Shown one piece after another: positions 53,023 through 61,219 of a stretch of DNA of 64,000 bases (its first letter is position 1; the number at the start of each line of letters is the position of its first letter). The translations under genes and the position numbers were made by a program. The notes beneath the pieces are model-generated. The model was not told the origin of the DNA and did not search any database. It was given only the letters and a program-made list of their open reading frames with translations. Where the stretch lies: assembly GCF_024494645.1 (NCBI RefSeq), contig NZ_JANHDJ010000002.1:372001-436000 (forward strand), in the 5' to 3' direction. This DNA is from Halohasta litorea. Lineage in GTDB: Archaea; Halobacteriota; Halobacteria; Halobacteriales; Haloferacaceae.

Positions 53023-54795
53023 ATGCCAACTGACGTTGAGCGATGGAAATCTGAGGTTTACGGCAACGAGATACGGGAGCATCTCTATCAGTTCGCGGAG
53101 GACGGATGGGAGTCGATCCCCGATGACGAACACGACGCGTGGTTCGAGCGCTTCAAATGGTGGGGGCTGTACCACCAGCGCAACGGCCAGGAGAGCTACT
53201 TCATGATGCGGATCGGCACGCCCAACGGCGTGCTCGAACCCGGCCAGACCGAAGTCGTCGCCGAGATCGCCAAGGAGTACGCCAGCGGCCCCGCCGAGAA
53301 CCCCGAGTTCGGCGACGCCTACGTCGACTGGACGACCCGACAGTCGATCCAGCTCCACTGGATCAAACTGGAGGATATCCCGGAGATCTTCGAGAAGCTC
53401 GAAGCAAACGGCCTCTCGACCCAGCAGGCCTGTGGTGATTCATGGCGCAACATCGTCGGCAACCCGATGGCCGGAAAGGCCCCGGAGTTCGTCGACGCGT
53501 GGCCCGTGATCCAGGAGCTCAACGAGCGGTTCAAAGGCAACGAGGACCACTCGAATCTCCCACGGAAGTGGAAGGTCTCGGTCACCGGCGCACCTGACGG
53601 CTCCGGTCAGGGTGACATCAACGACCTTGCCTTCGAGCCAGCCTACAAGGAAGTCGACGGCGAGGAAGTCCGCGGCTTCAACGTTCGCGTCGGCGGCGGG
53701 CTCTCCCGGAACGAGCCGCGGCTCGCCCGCGAACTCGACGTCTTTACCCGGCCCGAAAACGCCGCTGACGTGGCCGCGGGGATTTCAGCGCTGTTCCGCG
53801 AACACGGCGACCGCGAGAACCGATACAACGCCCGCGTCAAGTTCCTCATGGACGAGTGGGGCCCCGAGAAATTCCGGAACACGCTCCAGGAGGAGTTCGT
53901 CGACTTCGAACTCGAAACCGCGGGCACCGACCTACGGGAGCAGTACACCTACAACGCCGGTGGCGAGGAACACGGCGACCTGATCGGCGTCCACGAGCAA
54001 GCCGACGGCAACTACTACGTCGGACTCAACGTGCTGGTCGGCCGCATGGGAGCCGATGACACCCTCGAACTCGCCGAACTCGCCGAAAAGTACGGCTCCG
54101 GCGAGATCCGCATCAGCCAGCGACAGAACGTGATGATCACGGACGTACCCGAGGAAGACCTCGACGACCTGCTCGAAGAGGACCTCCTGGAGCACTACTC
54201 GCCGGACCCACATCCGTTCATGCGTGGCTCGGTCGCCTGTACCGGCACCGAGTTCTGTTCGCTCTCGATCGTCGAGACGAAGAACCGCCAAGTCCGCTTC
54301 GCCCGCTGGCTGAAGCAAAACGTCGAGCTTCCCGACGGCGTCGAGGACTTCCACATCCACCTCTCCGGATGTACCGCCTCCTGTGCCCAGCCGCAGATCG
54401 CCGACATCTCGCTGCGCGGCATGAAGACCCGGAAGGACGGCGAGCCGGTCGAGGCCCTCGATATCGGCCTCGGCGGCGGCCTCGGCGAGGACCCACACTT
54501 TGCGGAGTGGGTCGGCCAGCGCGTCCCCGTCGACGAGGTGCCCGGTGCGATCAAGAACCTGCTTGCGAGCTTCGAGGACCAGCGCGAGGGCGACGAGACC
54601 TTCCGCACCTTCATCGCCCGGCAGGACGAGGAGGAACTCGAAGATCTCATCGAGCCCGAGGAGACCAGCTACGAGGACCCCTACATGCACAACACGAAGA
54701 TGACCTGGTACCCATACGCCGACGAGGACGATATGGACGCCTCGCCCGCGCCGACCGACGGCGAGGGCAACCCCATCGCACCCGCCGACGACTAA
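53023..54795 (+). CDS. Ferredoxin-dependent nitrite/sulfite reductase
   Basis: A 590-residue siroheme/[4Fe-4S] reductase. The cluster Cys are C406 and C412 (CTGTEFC), C450 and C454 (CTASC), the arrangement of the assimilatory nitrite/sulfite reductase superfamily. The two-fold ferredoxin-like halves appear in the sequence (NVRVGGGLSRNEPR and the LVGRMGADDTLELAELAEK region). It reduces sulfite to sulfide or nitrite to ammonia; which one is not decidable here because no nitrate reductase, nitrate transporter or sulfate activation gene is adjacent. A poly-T end follows at 54810. Confidence 0.9.
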   Translation: MPTDVERWKSEVYGNEIREHLYQFAEDGWESIPDDEHDAWFERFKWWGLYHQRNGQESYFMMRIGTPNGVLEPGQTEVVAEIAKEYASGPAENPEFGDAYVDWTTRQSIQLHWIKLEDIPEIFEKLEANGLSTQQACGDSWRNIVGNPMAGKAPEFVDAWPVIQELNERFKGNEDHSNLPRKWKVSVTGAPDGSGQGDINDLAFEPAYKEVDGEEVRGFNVRVGGGLSRNEPRLARELDVFTRPENAADVAAGISALFREHGDRENRYNARVKFLMDEWGPEKFRNTLQEEFVDFELETAGTDLREQYTYNAGGEEHGDLIGVHEQADGNYYVGLNVLVGRMGADDTLELAELAEKYGSGEIRISQRQNVMITDVPEEDLDDLLEEDLLEHYSPDPHPFMRGSVACTGTEFCSLSIVETKNRQVRFARWLKQNVELPDGVEDFHIHLSGCTASCAQPQIADISLRGMKTRKDGEPVEALDIGLGGGLGEDPHFAEWVGQRVPVDEVPGAIKNLLASFEDQREGDETFRTFIARQDEEELEDLIEPEETSYEDPYMHNTKMTWYPYADEDDMDASPAPTDGEGNPIAPADD

Positions 54796-54809
54796 CGCCG
54801 CTCGGCCGG

Positions 54810-54826
54810 TTTTTGTGATCTTTTTT
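54810..54826 (+). terminator. T-tract terminator after the reductase gene
   Basis: TTTTTGTGATCTTTTTT shortly after the stop at 54795; the classical archaeal U-tract. Confidence 0.55.
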
Positions 54827-55033
54827 GGGAGTAGGCAGTGCATTACGGCCAGTAGTCGAGGGCTACTCGCGGGCGAAAAGCAACTGTTATCCGGCTGTCG
54901 GGGCTGATTGGTGGCATGTTATTCGGGGTGCTGTTCGTGACTAACCGACACCGAGGCCGTTCGACCACCGGCTGCTGGCGTCGGTACCGGTCGACCAGCA
55001 CCGTCTCACGGCGAGCAAGACGGAGGCCAGCGA

Positions 55034-56554
55034 ATGAGTAGCACGCGGGACCGGTCGGTCAACGTCACCGACGGCCCACTGCTCAAACCCCTTGTCGTCC
55101 TCTCGCTGCCGATCGTGCTCACCAATCTCCTCCAGGTCGGCTACAACCTCGCCGACACCTTCTGGGTGGGGCGGCTCGGCCAGCCCGCCGTGTCGGCGCT
55201 GTCGTTCTCGTGGGCGATCGTCTTTCTGGTCATCAGCCTCTCGCTTGGGTTTTCGGTGGCCGGAACGGTGCTGGTGGCCCAACACAAGGGCGCTGGCAAT
55301 CTGGATCGGGTCAGCCACGTCGCCGGACAGACAATCAGCCTCGTAGTTGCGGTCTCGCTGCTGTTTTCGGTAGTCGGCTATCTGCTGGCTCCGTGGCTGC
55401 TCCTGCTCGTCGGTGCGACCCCCGGCACCACCGAGTTCGGGATGGCCGTCGAGTACACCCGGACGATGTTCGTCGGGATCCCCTTCGTCTTCAGCTTCTT
55501 CATCTTTCAGTCGCTGCTGCAGGGATGGGGCGACACCCGAACGCCGCTGTACCTGATGGCCTTCGGCGTCGGCCTCAACGTGGTCGTCGACCCGTTTTTT
55601 ATTCTGGGGTTCCAGGACAACATGCTCTTCGCGTGGTTCGGCCTCGAATCGCTGGAATCGACGCTGTTCGCGGCGACCGGATTCACCGGCTTCGGCGTCC
55701 AGGGCGCGGCGATCGCGACGATCATCTCCAGGGGAATCGGCGCGGTCATTGGCATCTGGCTGCTGCTGTCGGGGGCCGTCGGAATCGAACTCGCCGCTGC
55801 CGATTTCGTGCCCGATCCTGAGACGATCCGCCGCATTTTCACCATCGGCGCGCCCGCGAGCCTCGAAATCAGTACCAAGGCCCTGAGCGTGACGATCCTG
55901 ACGGCGCTCGTCGCGATTGCGGGCGCAGAGGCCGTCGCCGCCTACGGGATCGGTACCCGTGTCACCTCGATGGTTGTCCTCCCGGCGCTCGGTATCGCAC
56001 GGGGTGTCGAAACCGTCGTCGGCCAGAACCTCGGGGCCGGACAGGTCGACCGTGCCACACGTGGGGTCCGTGCGGCAATCGGGATCGTCGTCGGCACGTT
56101 TCTCCTCTTTAGTATCGGCGTCTACCTGTTCGCCGACGTGATTATCGGCGTCTTCGTCAGCGGCACTGGAGCCCAGTCGGTCGTCTCGACAGGCGGAGCA
56201 TATCTCCGTATCGTCGGTGTAACCTACGTCTTCCTCGGGGTCTTTTATATCATCCAGGGCGGGTTCCGCGGCAGCGGCCGGACGCGGCTGGCGTTGGTGT
56301 TCGCCTTTATCGGCTTCATCGTGCTCCGGTCGGCGCTAGCCTACGGCTTCGCGGTGCCGCTCGGCTGGGGTGCGACCGGTATCTGGTACGGCGAGGCCGT
56401 CTCGAACGTGCTGATGGCGGCTCTCGCCCTCGCCTACTTCCGCCGTGGCACGTGGACCGACCGGCTCGTCGAGGCCGACCGCGGGTCGGCTGGTCGACAG
56501 CAACCGGACGATCGCCCGACAGCAGGTGGCGACCAGCCAGCGGATACCGACTGA
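55034..56554 (+). CDS. MATE family efflux transporter
   Basis: A 506-residue membrane protein of the MatE type (NorM/DinF branch): 12 hydrophobic helices, with the opening SLPIVLTNLLQVGYNLADTF and the symmetrical second half after about residue 275 (IGAPASLEISTKALSV). Cation-driven export of cationic drugs or metabolites is the family role. The C-terminal 40 residues are a hydrophilic tail rich in Gln/Asp. A TATA-like TGTTATCC lies about 150 bases upstream, and a 41-codon frame (54916-55041) intervenes that I do not call a gene. Confidence 0.9.
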   Translation: MSSTRDRSVNVTDGPLLKPLVVLSLPIVLTNLLQVGYNLADTFWVGRLGQPAVSALSFSWAIVFLVISLSLGFSVAGTVLVAQHKGAGNLDRVSHVAGQTISLVVAVSLLFSVVGYLLAPWLLLLVGATPGTTEFGMAVEYTRTMFVGIPFVFSFFIFQSLLQGWGDTRTPLYLMAFGVGLNVVVDPFFILGFQDNMLFAWFGLESLESTLFAATGFTGFGVQGAAIATIISRGIGAVIGIWLLLSGAVGIELAAADFVPDPETIRRIFTIGAPASLEISTKALSVTILTALVAIAGAEAVAAYGIGTRVTSMVVLPALGIARGVETVVGQNLGAGQVDRATRGVRAAIGIVVGTFLLFSIGVYLFADVIIGVFVSGTGAQSVVSTGGAYLRIVGVTYVFLGVFYIIQGGFRGSGRTRLALVFAFIGFIVLRSALAYGFAVPLGWGATGIWYGEAVSNVLMAALALAYFRRGTWTDRLVEADRGSAGRQQPDDRPTAGGDQPADTD

Positions 56555-56583
56555 GTTCCCCGGTGGTCGGTCGTCACTGATGA

Positions 56584-57432
56584 CTATCGAACGAGGTAGT
56601 AGGGGTCCTCGTCGATCCGCTCGGTCAGAAACGCTTCCATCTCACCGGCCCGCATACCCATCACGTTCAGCCCGTTGAGCACGTAGTGGTCCATCACGCC
56701 CGCCGCCACCATGTCGTCGCGGAGGCCACGCCGGTTCCAGAAGTACAGATAGTTGTTCTTGGTGTAGTTCCGCTGGGTGATCCGCTCGGTCGTGCCGTCG
56801 ACGGTGAGTTCTCCCTCGATCTCGACGGTCTCCGCGTAGGGGACGTCACACACCCGTTCGACGTAGTGGAGCTGTGTCGAGATCAGCCACGGCGTGCCGA
56901 TATTCAAATACAGGACGTTGTCCGCACTCAGCTGTCCGTACGGCCCGTCGGGCGAAAAGGTGTCTCTGAACCCACAGCCGTCGAACCGGTAGGGGCCATC
57001 GACGAGAATCGAATGCAGCGGATCGGGCGTTCGGTAGGTCGCATCCTCGAAGAACAGCGACGAAAAAGCACCGAGTTCGGGTGGGGTCTCCTGGATGTCG
57101 AAAACCCCCGTCTCCCGGAACGAACGGGTGAACCCCGGCGCGAGGACCGACTCGAAGGTCGCGTCCAGTTTTTCGGTGATTGCGTCGTAGGGGTTCTCCT
57201 GGAGGGCGGTTTTGATATCGCTCAGCCCGATATGAACGAAGACGACATCCGTCTCGGGATACTGTGCGAGCACCGTCTCCAAGACGGCGTCGTCTATCGG
57301 GCCGCCAGGCCGGTCGAACCGCTTGAGGGCGTAGTGCTTCGCGCTACACCACGCTGTCTCGGGGAGGTGTGTGAGCCGCTCGACGGCGTCTCGACCGGCC
57401 CGACGACTGAGATGTGTGAGTCGTTGATTCAT
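56584..57432 (-). CDS. AAC(3)-family N-acetyltransferase-like protein
   Basis: A 282-residue protein of the antibiotic-NAT/AAC(3) family: VFVHIGLSDIK near residue 63, the FTRSFRETGVFD and AFSSLFFED...TPDPLHS segment and the GTPWLISTQLHYVER block. The active-site His/Glu residues of AAC(3) are in the TYRTPDPLHS region. In haloarchaea these proteins sit in surface-glycan clusters, where they probably acetylate amino sugars rather than antibiotics (inference). It is divergent from the DUF354 gene. Confidence 0.82.
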   Translation of the reverse strand: MNQRLTHLSRRAGRDAVERLTHLPETAWCSAKHYALKRFDRPGGPIDDAVLETVLAQYPETDVVFVHIGLSDIKTALQENPYDAITEKLDATFESVLAPGFTRSFRETGVFDIQETPPELGAFSSLFFEDATYRTPDPLHSILVDGPYRFDGCGFRDTFSPDGPYGQLSADNVLYLNIGTPWLISTQLHYVERVCDVPYAETVEIEGELTVDGTTERITQRNYTKNNYLYFWNRRGLRDDMVAAGVMDHYVLNGLNVMGMRAGEMEAFLTERIDEDPYYLVR

Positions 57433-57859
57433 TGTGTTTCCGAACCGCCAGCGAAGAACCGGCAGACGACTGTGATCCGCACCGAGATTCCCGATCGGTT
57501 ACACCTTGGGATCCACGTCCTGTCGATGCTTTTAGCTTTCCACCGATGTATGCAGATGAACGTATCCGACCCGTATCCAGTGATATCAAAAACGCATCTG
57601 GTAATAAACTGGAAAGAAACCTACGCTCGGTGCGGTCTCGTGGCTGATCGGCGTCGAACTCGGTAAGGTGGCTATAACAAACACGCCTACGGCCGCCGGT
57701 GTTCGTAATGCACACGAATCGCGGTGACGCAGCGACGGTTCGTCGACGGATACGACACGGACAGGGTCGCTTCCCAGGTGGCGGTGCGGACCGACACCGA
57801 GCGGCCGGTTCGGGAGGCGGGGGGCGACGCCGAAGCGGCCCGGCGGGTCGTGGTCGCTG
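57433..57859. other. 427-bp divergent interval
   Basis: Between the AAC(3)-like gene and the DUF354 gene. It contains a plus-strand TATA-like CTATAAC near 57672, a minus-strand TTTATTACC near 57600 and, in the last 150 bases, short GC-rich frames (57708-57860 and 57724-57909). The 57708 frame ends in TGATG at the DUF354 start; its protein would be basic, so I do not call it. The rest is AT-rich and gene-free. Confidence 0.5.
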
Positions 57860-58897
57860 ATGCGCGTCCAGTTCGATCTCACCCATCCCGCCCACGTCCA
57901 CCTATTTAAAAACGCGAGCAGGGAACTGGCGGCCGACGGCCACACGGTGGCGGTCGCCTCGCGGGAAAAGGAGGTGACGACGGCGCTGCTCGATGCCTAC
58001 GGGATCGAACACACAGTGCTCTCGACGAAGGGGACGACCACGGCGGCGCTGGTCTCGGAATGGGCACTCCGCGAACTCCGGACGATCGACTTCACCCGCA
58101 AATTCGACCCGGACGTGGTCGTGAGCCGGGCGCTCCCGTCGGCCGTCCACGCAGCCGCACTCACCGGCGCGAAAAGCATCGTCGTCACCGACACCGAGTA
58201 CGCCTGGAAGGTCTCGAAACTGATCGCCCCGTTCGTCGACTACTGGTGTACGCCCTCGTCGTTCAGCCGCGACTACGGCGACACCCACCGCACCTACGAG
58301 GGGTTCGACGAGCTGGCCTATCTCCACCCCAACCGGTTTTCGGTCGCCCCCGAGCGGCTCAGAGAGCACGGCGTCGATCCCGAGGAGCCCTATTTCGTCC
58401 TCCGGTTCGTCTCGATGGGGGCTCACCACGACGTCTCCAGGAGCGGCCTCTCGCCGGACGCCAAGCGCCGACTCGTCGAGGAACTCGCTGACCACGGGAC
58501 GGTGTACATCTCCTCGGAGCGCCCGCTGCCGCCGGAGCTGGGCGACCACGAGTCGCCGGTGCCGCCGGAGGAGATCCATCAGCTGCTCGCCGGGGCTGCG
58601 CTGCTGGTCGGCGACAGCGAGACGATGGCGACCGAAGCGGCCCTCCTCGGGACGCCGACGATCCGGGTGAACTCCCATGCCACCGACGAGGCCCTCGGCG
58701 TGTTCGTCGAACTCGAAGATCGGGGGCTCGTCGAATCGATCGGCGACGAGGAGACGGCCCACGACCGCGCCGTCGAGTTGGCTACCGACCCCGAGGCGGG
58801 CGACCGGTGGGCCCAACGCCGGGACGCGCTGCTCGACGACAGCATCGACGTGACCGACTATCTGCTCGATGTCATCCAGGAGGCCGCCGATGAGTGA
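57860..58897 (+). CDS. DUF354 family protein (UDP-GlcNAc 2-epimerase-like)
   Basis: A 345-residue DUF354 protein, a GT-B-type fold related to UDP-N-acetylglucosamine 2-epimerase and glycosyltransferases. The N-terminus MRVQFDLTHPAHVHLFKNAS is typical; the LLVGDSETMATEAALLGTP motif in the C-terminal half is the nucleotide-sugar-binding region. It is the first gene of an overlapping pair with the next glycosyltransferase (8-base overlap). Role in surface glycan biosynthesis is inferred. Confidence 0.9.
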   Translation: MRVQFDLTHPAHVHLFKNASRELAADGHTVAVASREKEVTTALLDAYGIEHTVLSTKGTTTAALVSEWALRELRTIDFTRKFDPDVVVSRALPSAVHAAALTGAKSIVVTDTEYAWKVSKLIAPFVDYWCTPSSFSRDYGDTHRTYEGFDELAYLHPNRFSVAPERLREHGVDPEEPYFVLRFVSMGAHHDVSRSGLSPDAKRRLVEELADHGTVYISSERPLPPELGDHESPVPPEEIHQLLAGAALLVGDSETMATEAALLGTPTIRVNSHATDEALGVFVELEDRGLVESIGDEETAHDRAVELATDPEAGDRWAQRRDALLDDSIDVTDYLLDVIQEAADE

Positions 58898-59879
58898 GTC
58901 GACGACCACGCAGCCGGAGTCGGCCGAAAGCGAGACCAAGCGCGACCCCAGCGGCCTCCGGGTGCTGAGCCTCGTCACGAACCACCGCGCGCGGTTCTAC
59001 CTCCAGCAACTCGACTCCCTCCGGGACCGGGGGGTCAGGGTCGACGTCGTCACCGTCCCCGACGGGACGAGCGGCTCGGGGTCCCGCCAGCCGCTGGATT
59101 ACGCACGGTTCTACGCGGCGGCGCTGTGGGCGAGCCGGGGCGACTACGACGTAGTACACGCCAACTATGGGCTATCGGCCCCGCCCGCGGTGCTGCAGTG
59201 GTTTCATCCCACGGTCGTCTCGCTGTGGGGCAGCGATTTGCTGGGCACCTACGGAGCCGTCGGTCGCTGGGCGGCCCGGTTTGCCGACGAGGTGATCGTC
59301 ATGTCCGAGGAGATGGCCGCCGAACTCGACTGTGACTGCCATGTCATCGCCCACGGGATCGACCTCGATCGGTTCCGACCCGAACCACAGGCGGCCTGCC
59401 AAGCGGAACTCGGCTGGGACCCCGAGTCGGTGCAGGTCCTGTTTCCGTACCCGCCGGATCGAGACGTCAAAAACTACCCGCGGGCCGAACGCATCGTCGA
59501 GGCGGCCGCCGCCGAGCTCGATCGGGGGATCGAACTCCAGACCGTCAGCGGCGTCCCACACGAGGAGATGCCCACCTACATGAACGCCGCCGACGTGTTG
59601 CTGTTGACCTCCCACCGGGAGGGATCGCCGAACTCCGTCAAGGAGGCGATGGCCTGTAACCTGCCGGTCGTCTCGGTCGACGTCGGCGACGTCGAAGAGC
59701 GGCTTGCGGGTGTCGAACCGTCGGCAGTCCACACCGACGACAGCGCGCTCACCGATTCGCTCGTCGAGATCATCCGGCGCGGCGAGCGGTCCAACGGCCG
59801 CAAGCGGATCAGCGAGATCAGCCAAACCCGCCAGATAGACCGTCTCGTCGATGTCTATCAGCGTGCTGTACTCGCCTAG
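58890..59879 (+). CDS. Glycosyltransferase (GT4-like)
   Basis: A 329-residue GT-B glycosyltransferase. N-domain acceptor region with YDVVHANYGLSAPPAVLQW and a WGSDLLGTYG loop; the C-domain has VQVLFPYPPDRDVKNYPRA and the GT4 motif ADVLLLTSHREGSPNSVKEA with the conserved E/E pair. The gene starts eight bases before the DUF354 stop. It is a surface glycan enzyme by context; the donor is unknown. Confidence 0.88.
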   Translation: MSESTTTQPESAESETKRDPSGLRVLSLVTNHRARFYLQQLDSLRDRGVRVDVVTVPDGTSGSGSRQPLDYARFYAAALWASRGDYDVVHANYGLSAPPAVLQWFHPTVVSLWGSDLLGTYGAVGRWAARFADEVIVMSEEMAAELDCDCHVIAHGIDLDRFRPEPQAACQAELGWDPESVQVLFPYPPDRDVKNYPRAERIVEAAAAELDRGIELQTVSGVPHEEMPTYMNAADVLLLTSHREGSPNSVKEAMACNLPVVSVDVGDVEERLAGVEPSAVHTDDSALTDSLVEIIRRGERSNGRKRISEISQTRQIDRLVDVYQRAVLA

Positions 59880-60568
59880 CGAGTCTCCCACATCGAGAGC
59901 CACTGTTCGACCGTCCTGAACGGTTGCCTGTGGGTCCTGGATGTCGCCAGCCTTCAATCAGCGAGACGACGAGAGTGACCCTCGGTCAGCGTACCGGCGG
60001 GACCGGAATCGAAAGTCCTTCGCTGGGCCTTACAGGCGACGAACACCGCGGCTCCGGAGAGGAGAGATGAAATATCACTTATTCGGTACTATATTTGATT
60101 TACCAGCTATCTGTAAAATATATTTGGGGCGTGCTGTAGAGCTCGTCGACTTACTTCGGCATCGAGCCGTCGATTCGGCTGCTGTCGTCGTCGAATACGA
60201 AAACACGCGTAAAACTATTAAAAACCAATATTGCTCGTTTAAACTAGTTTCAGTGAGACTCGCATTCTGCTGTGTTCGTTCCGAATCTGCATCAGCTGAT
60301 TGGCACTTATCGCTACCGATCATGAGGTGACTGGATTATTTATAAGAATCCAATTAATCACTAGAAAATTATGTATAGGCGGTATGTGATGCGACGTATC
60401 CCACCCGAGTGGAGGGATGCAGCTACTGGTGTCTCCGCTCGGTAATCCATCCCTACTACGACACCATCTCCGTCCGTGATGTCGCTGATCGTGTATCGGG
60501 ACGGTGACTTTTTATTCACGTATCTCGTCCATTCGACTACTACCCGTTTCGCACACTACTCCTGGATC
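59880..60568. other. AT-rich 689-bp intergenic island
   Basis: No gene is supported. From about 60060 to 60390 the G+C content drops sharply against the neighbours; frames here (59941-60330 plus, 60075-60323 minus) have poor composition. A TGGATT-ATTTATAAG-AATCCA inverted repeat (60332-60352) carries a TATA-like centre. Likely remnant of insertion or a regulatory spacer before the small anchored protein gene. Confidence 0.5.
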
Positions 60569-60958
60569 ATGAACAGCCACACCCACTCATCCGATCGCGC
60601 CAAAGTCGACGTGATCAACTTCTGGTGTGTGGTGGTGCTGGTCGTGTCGGCAGCCTCTGTCGCGGGCGTCGTCGGGGCGGCGGTCGTTGCTGGCGAGTTC
60701 GACGACCGCAACTTCAACGTCAATGAAAGCCAGAACGGCAGCGACGTCGGAGTGTTGATGGAAACCAACACTGACGGCACCACGAGAGTCCGATGGTCCG
60801 AGCGGGGAGAAGCCCAGTTCCTGGAGATCAGAGCCGACGGCGAAGTCGTCGAGCGACTGAACTTCATCGGTGACGAAACCACCGTCGAAAGCGGCGAGTT
60901 CGAAGTGTATGCCGTCTACGAGGACCGCCCCACGACGCTGGTGGACTCACGCGGCTGA
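60569..60958 (+). CDS. Secreted or anchored protein with one membrane helix
   Basis: A 129-residue protein: a short charged N-terminus (MNSHTHSSDRAKVD), one long hydrophobic helix (about residues 16-43), then a polar domain of about 85 residues (ETNTDGTTRVRWSERGEAQF and VESGEFEVYAVYEDRPTTLV) that looks like an extracellular beta sandwich. I recognise it as type IV-pilin-like in outline (haloarchaeal pilins have similar N-terminal helices) but the FlaK/PibD cleavage site is not clear. A TTTTTATTC box at 60509-60517 precedes the ATG at 60569. Confidence 0.62.
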   Translation: MNSHTHSSDRAKVDVINFWCVVVLVVSAASVAGVVGAAVVAGEFDDRNFNVNESQNGSDVGVLMETNTDGTTRVRWSERGEAQFLEIRADGEVVERLNFIGDETTVESGEFEVYAVYEDRPTTLVDSRG

Positions 60959-61219
60959 TCGGCCCGAGTAAGGTCGGCTTATATCCGCTCCGAGCGGGCC
61001 TGTGTTCGCCTTCTGGCGACGGTTCCGAGCGATCGCTGTAGGGTTCGTCTGCGGTCGGCTGTAGACACCGAGTCACCGTTTCCTGTCCCGATCGACCCCC
61101 CACAGGCTCGCCCATCCTGCGAAGCATTCGCATACAAAGCGATACATAACAAAGGGGATCTCGGAGCCAGTACTCGGCAGTTCGCTTTCGTGCCGCCTGA
61201 CGGCGGCAGGACTCTACGT

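Noticed and set aside
54916-55041. 41-codon frame between the reductase and MATE gene
   Set aside because: Basic and Arg-rich after residue 12, overlaps the MATE start out of frame, no homology that I can see.
59941-60330. 129-codon frame in the AT-rich island
   Set aside because: Mixed basic and Cys-containing composition, no TATA at the right distance, no family resemblance; the minus-strand frame overlapping it is equally poor.
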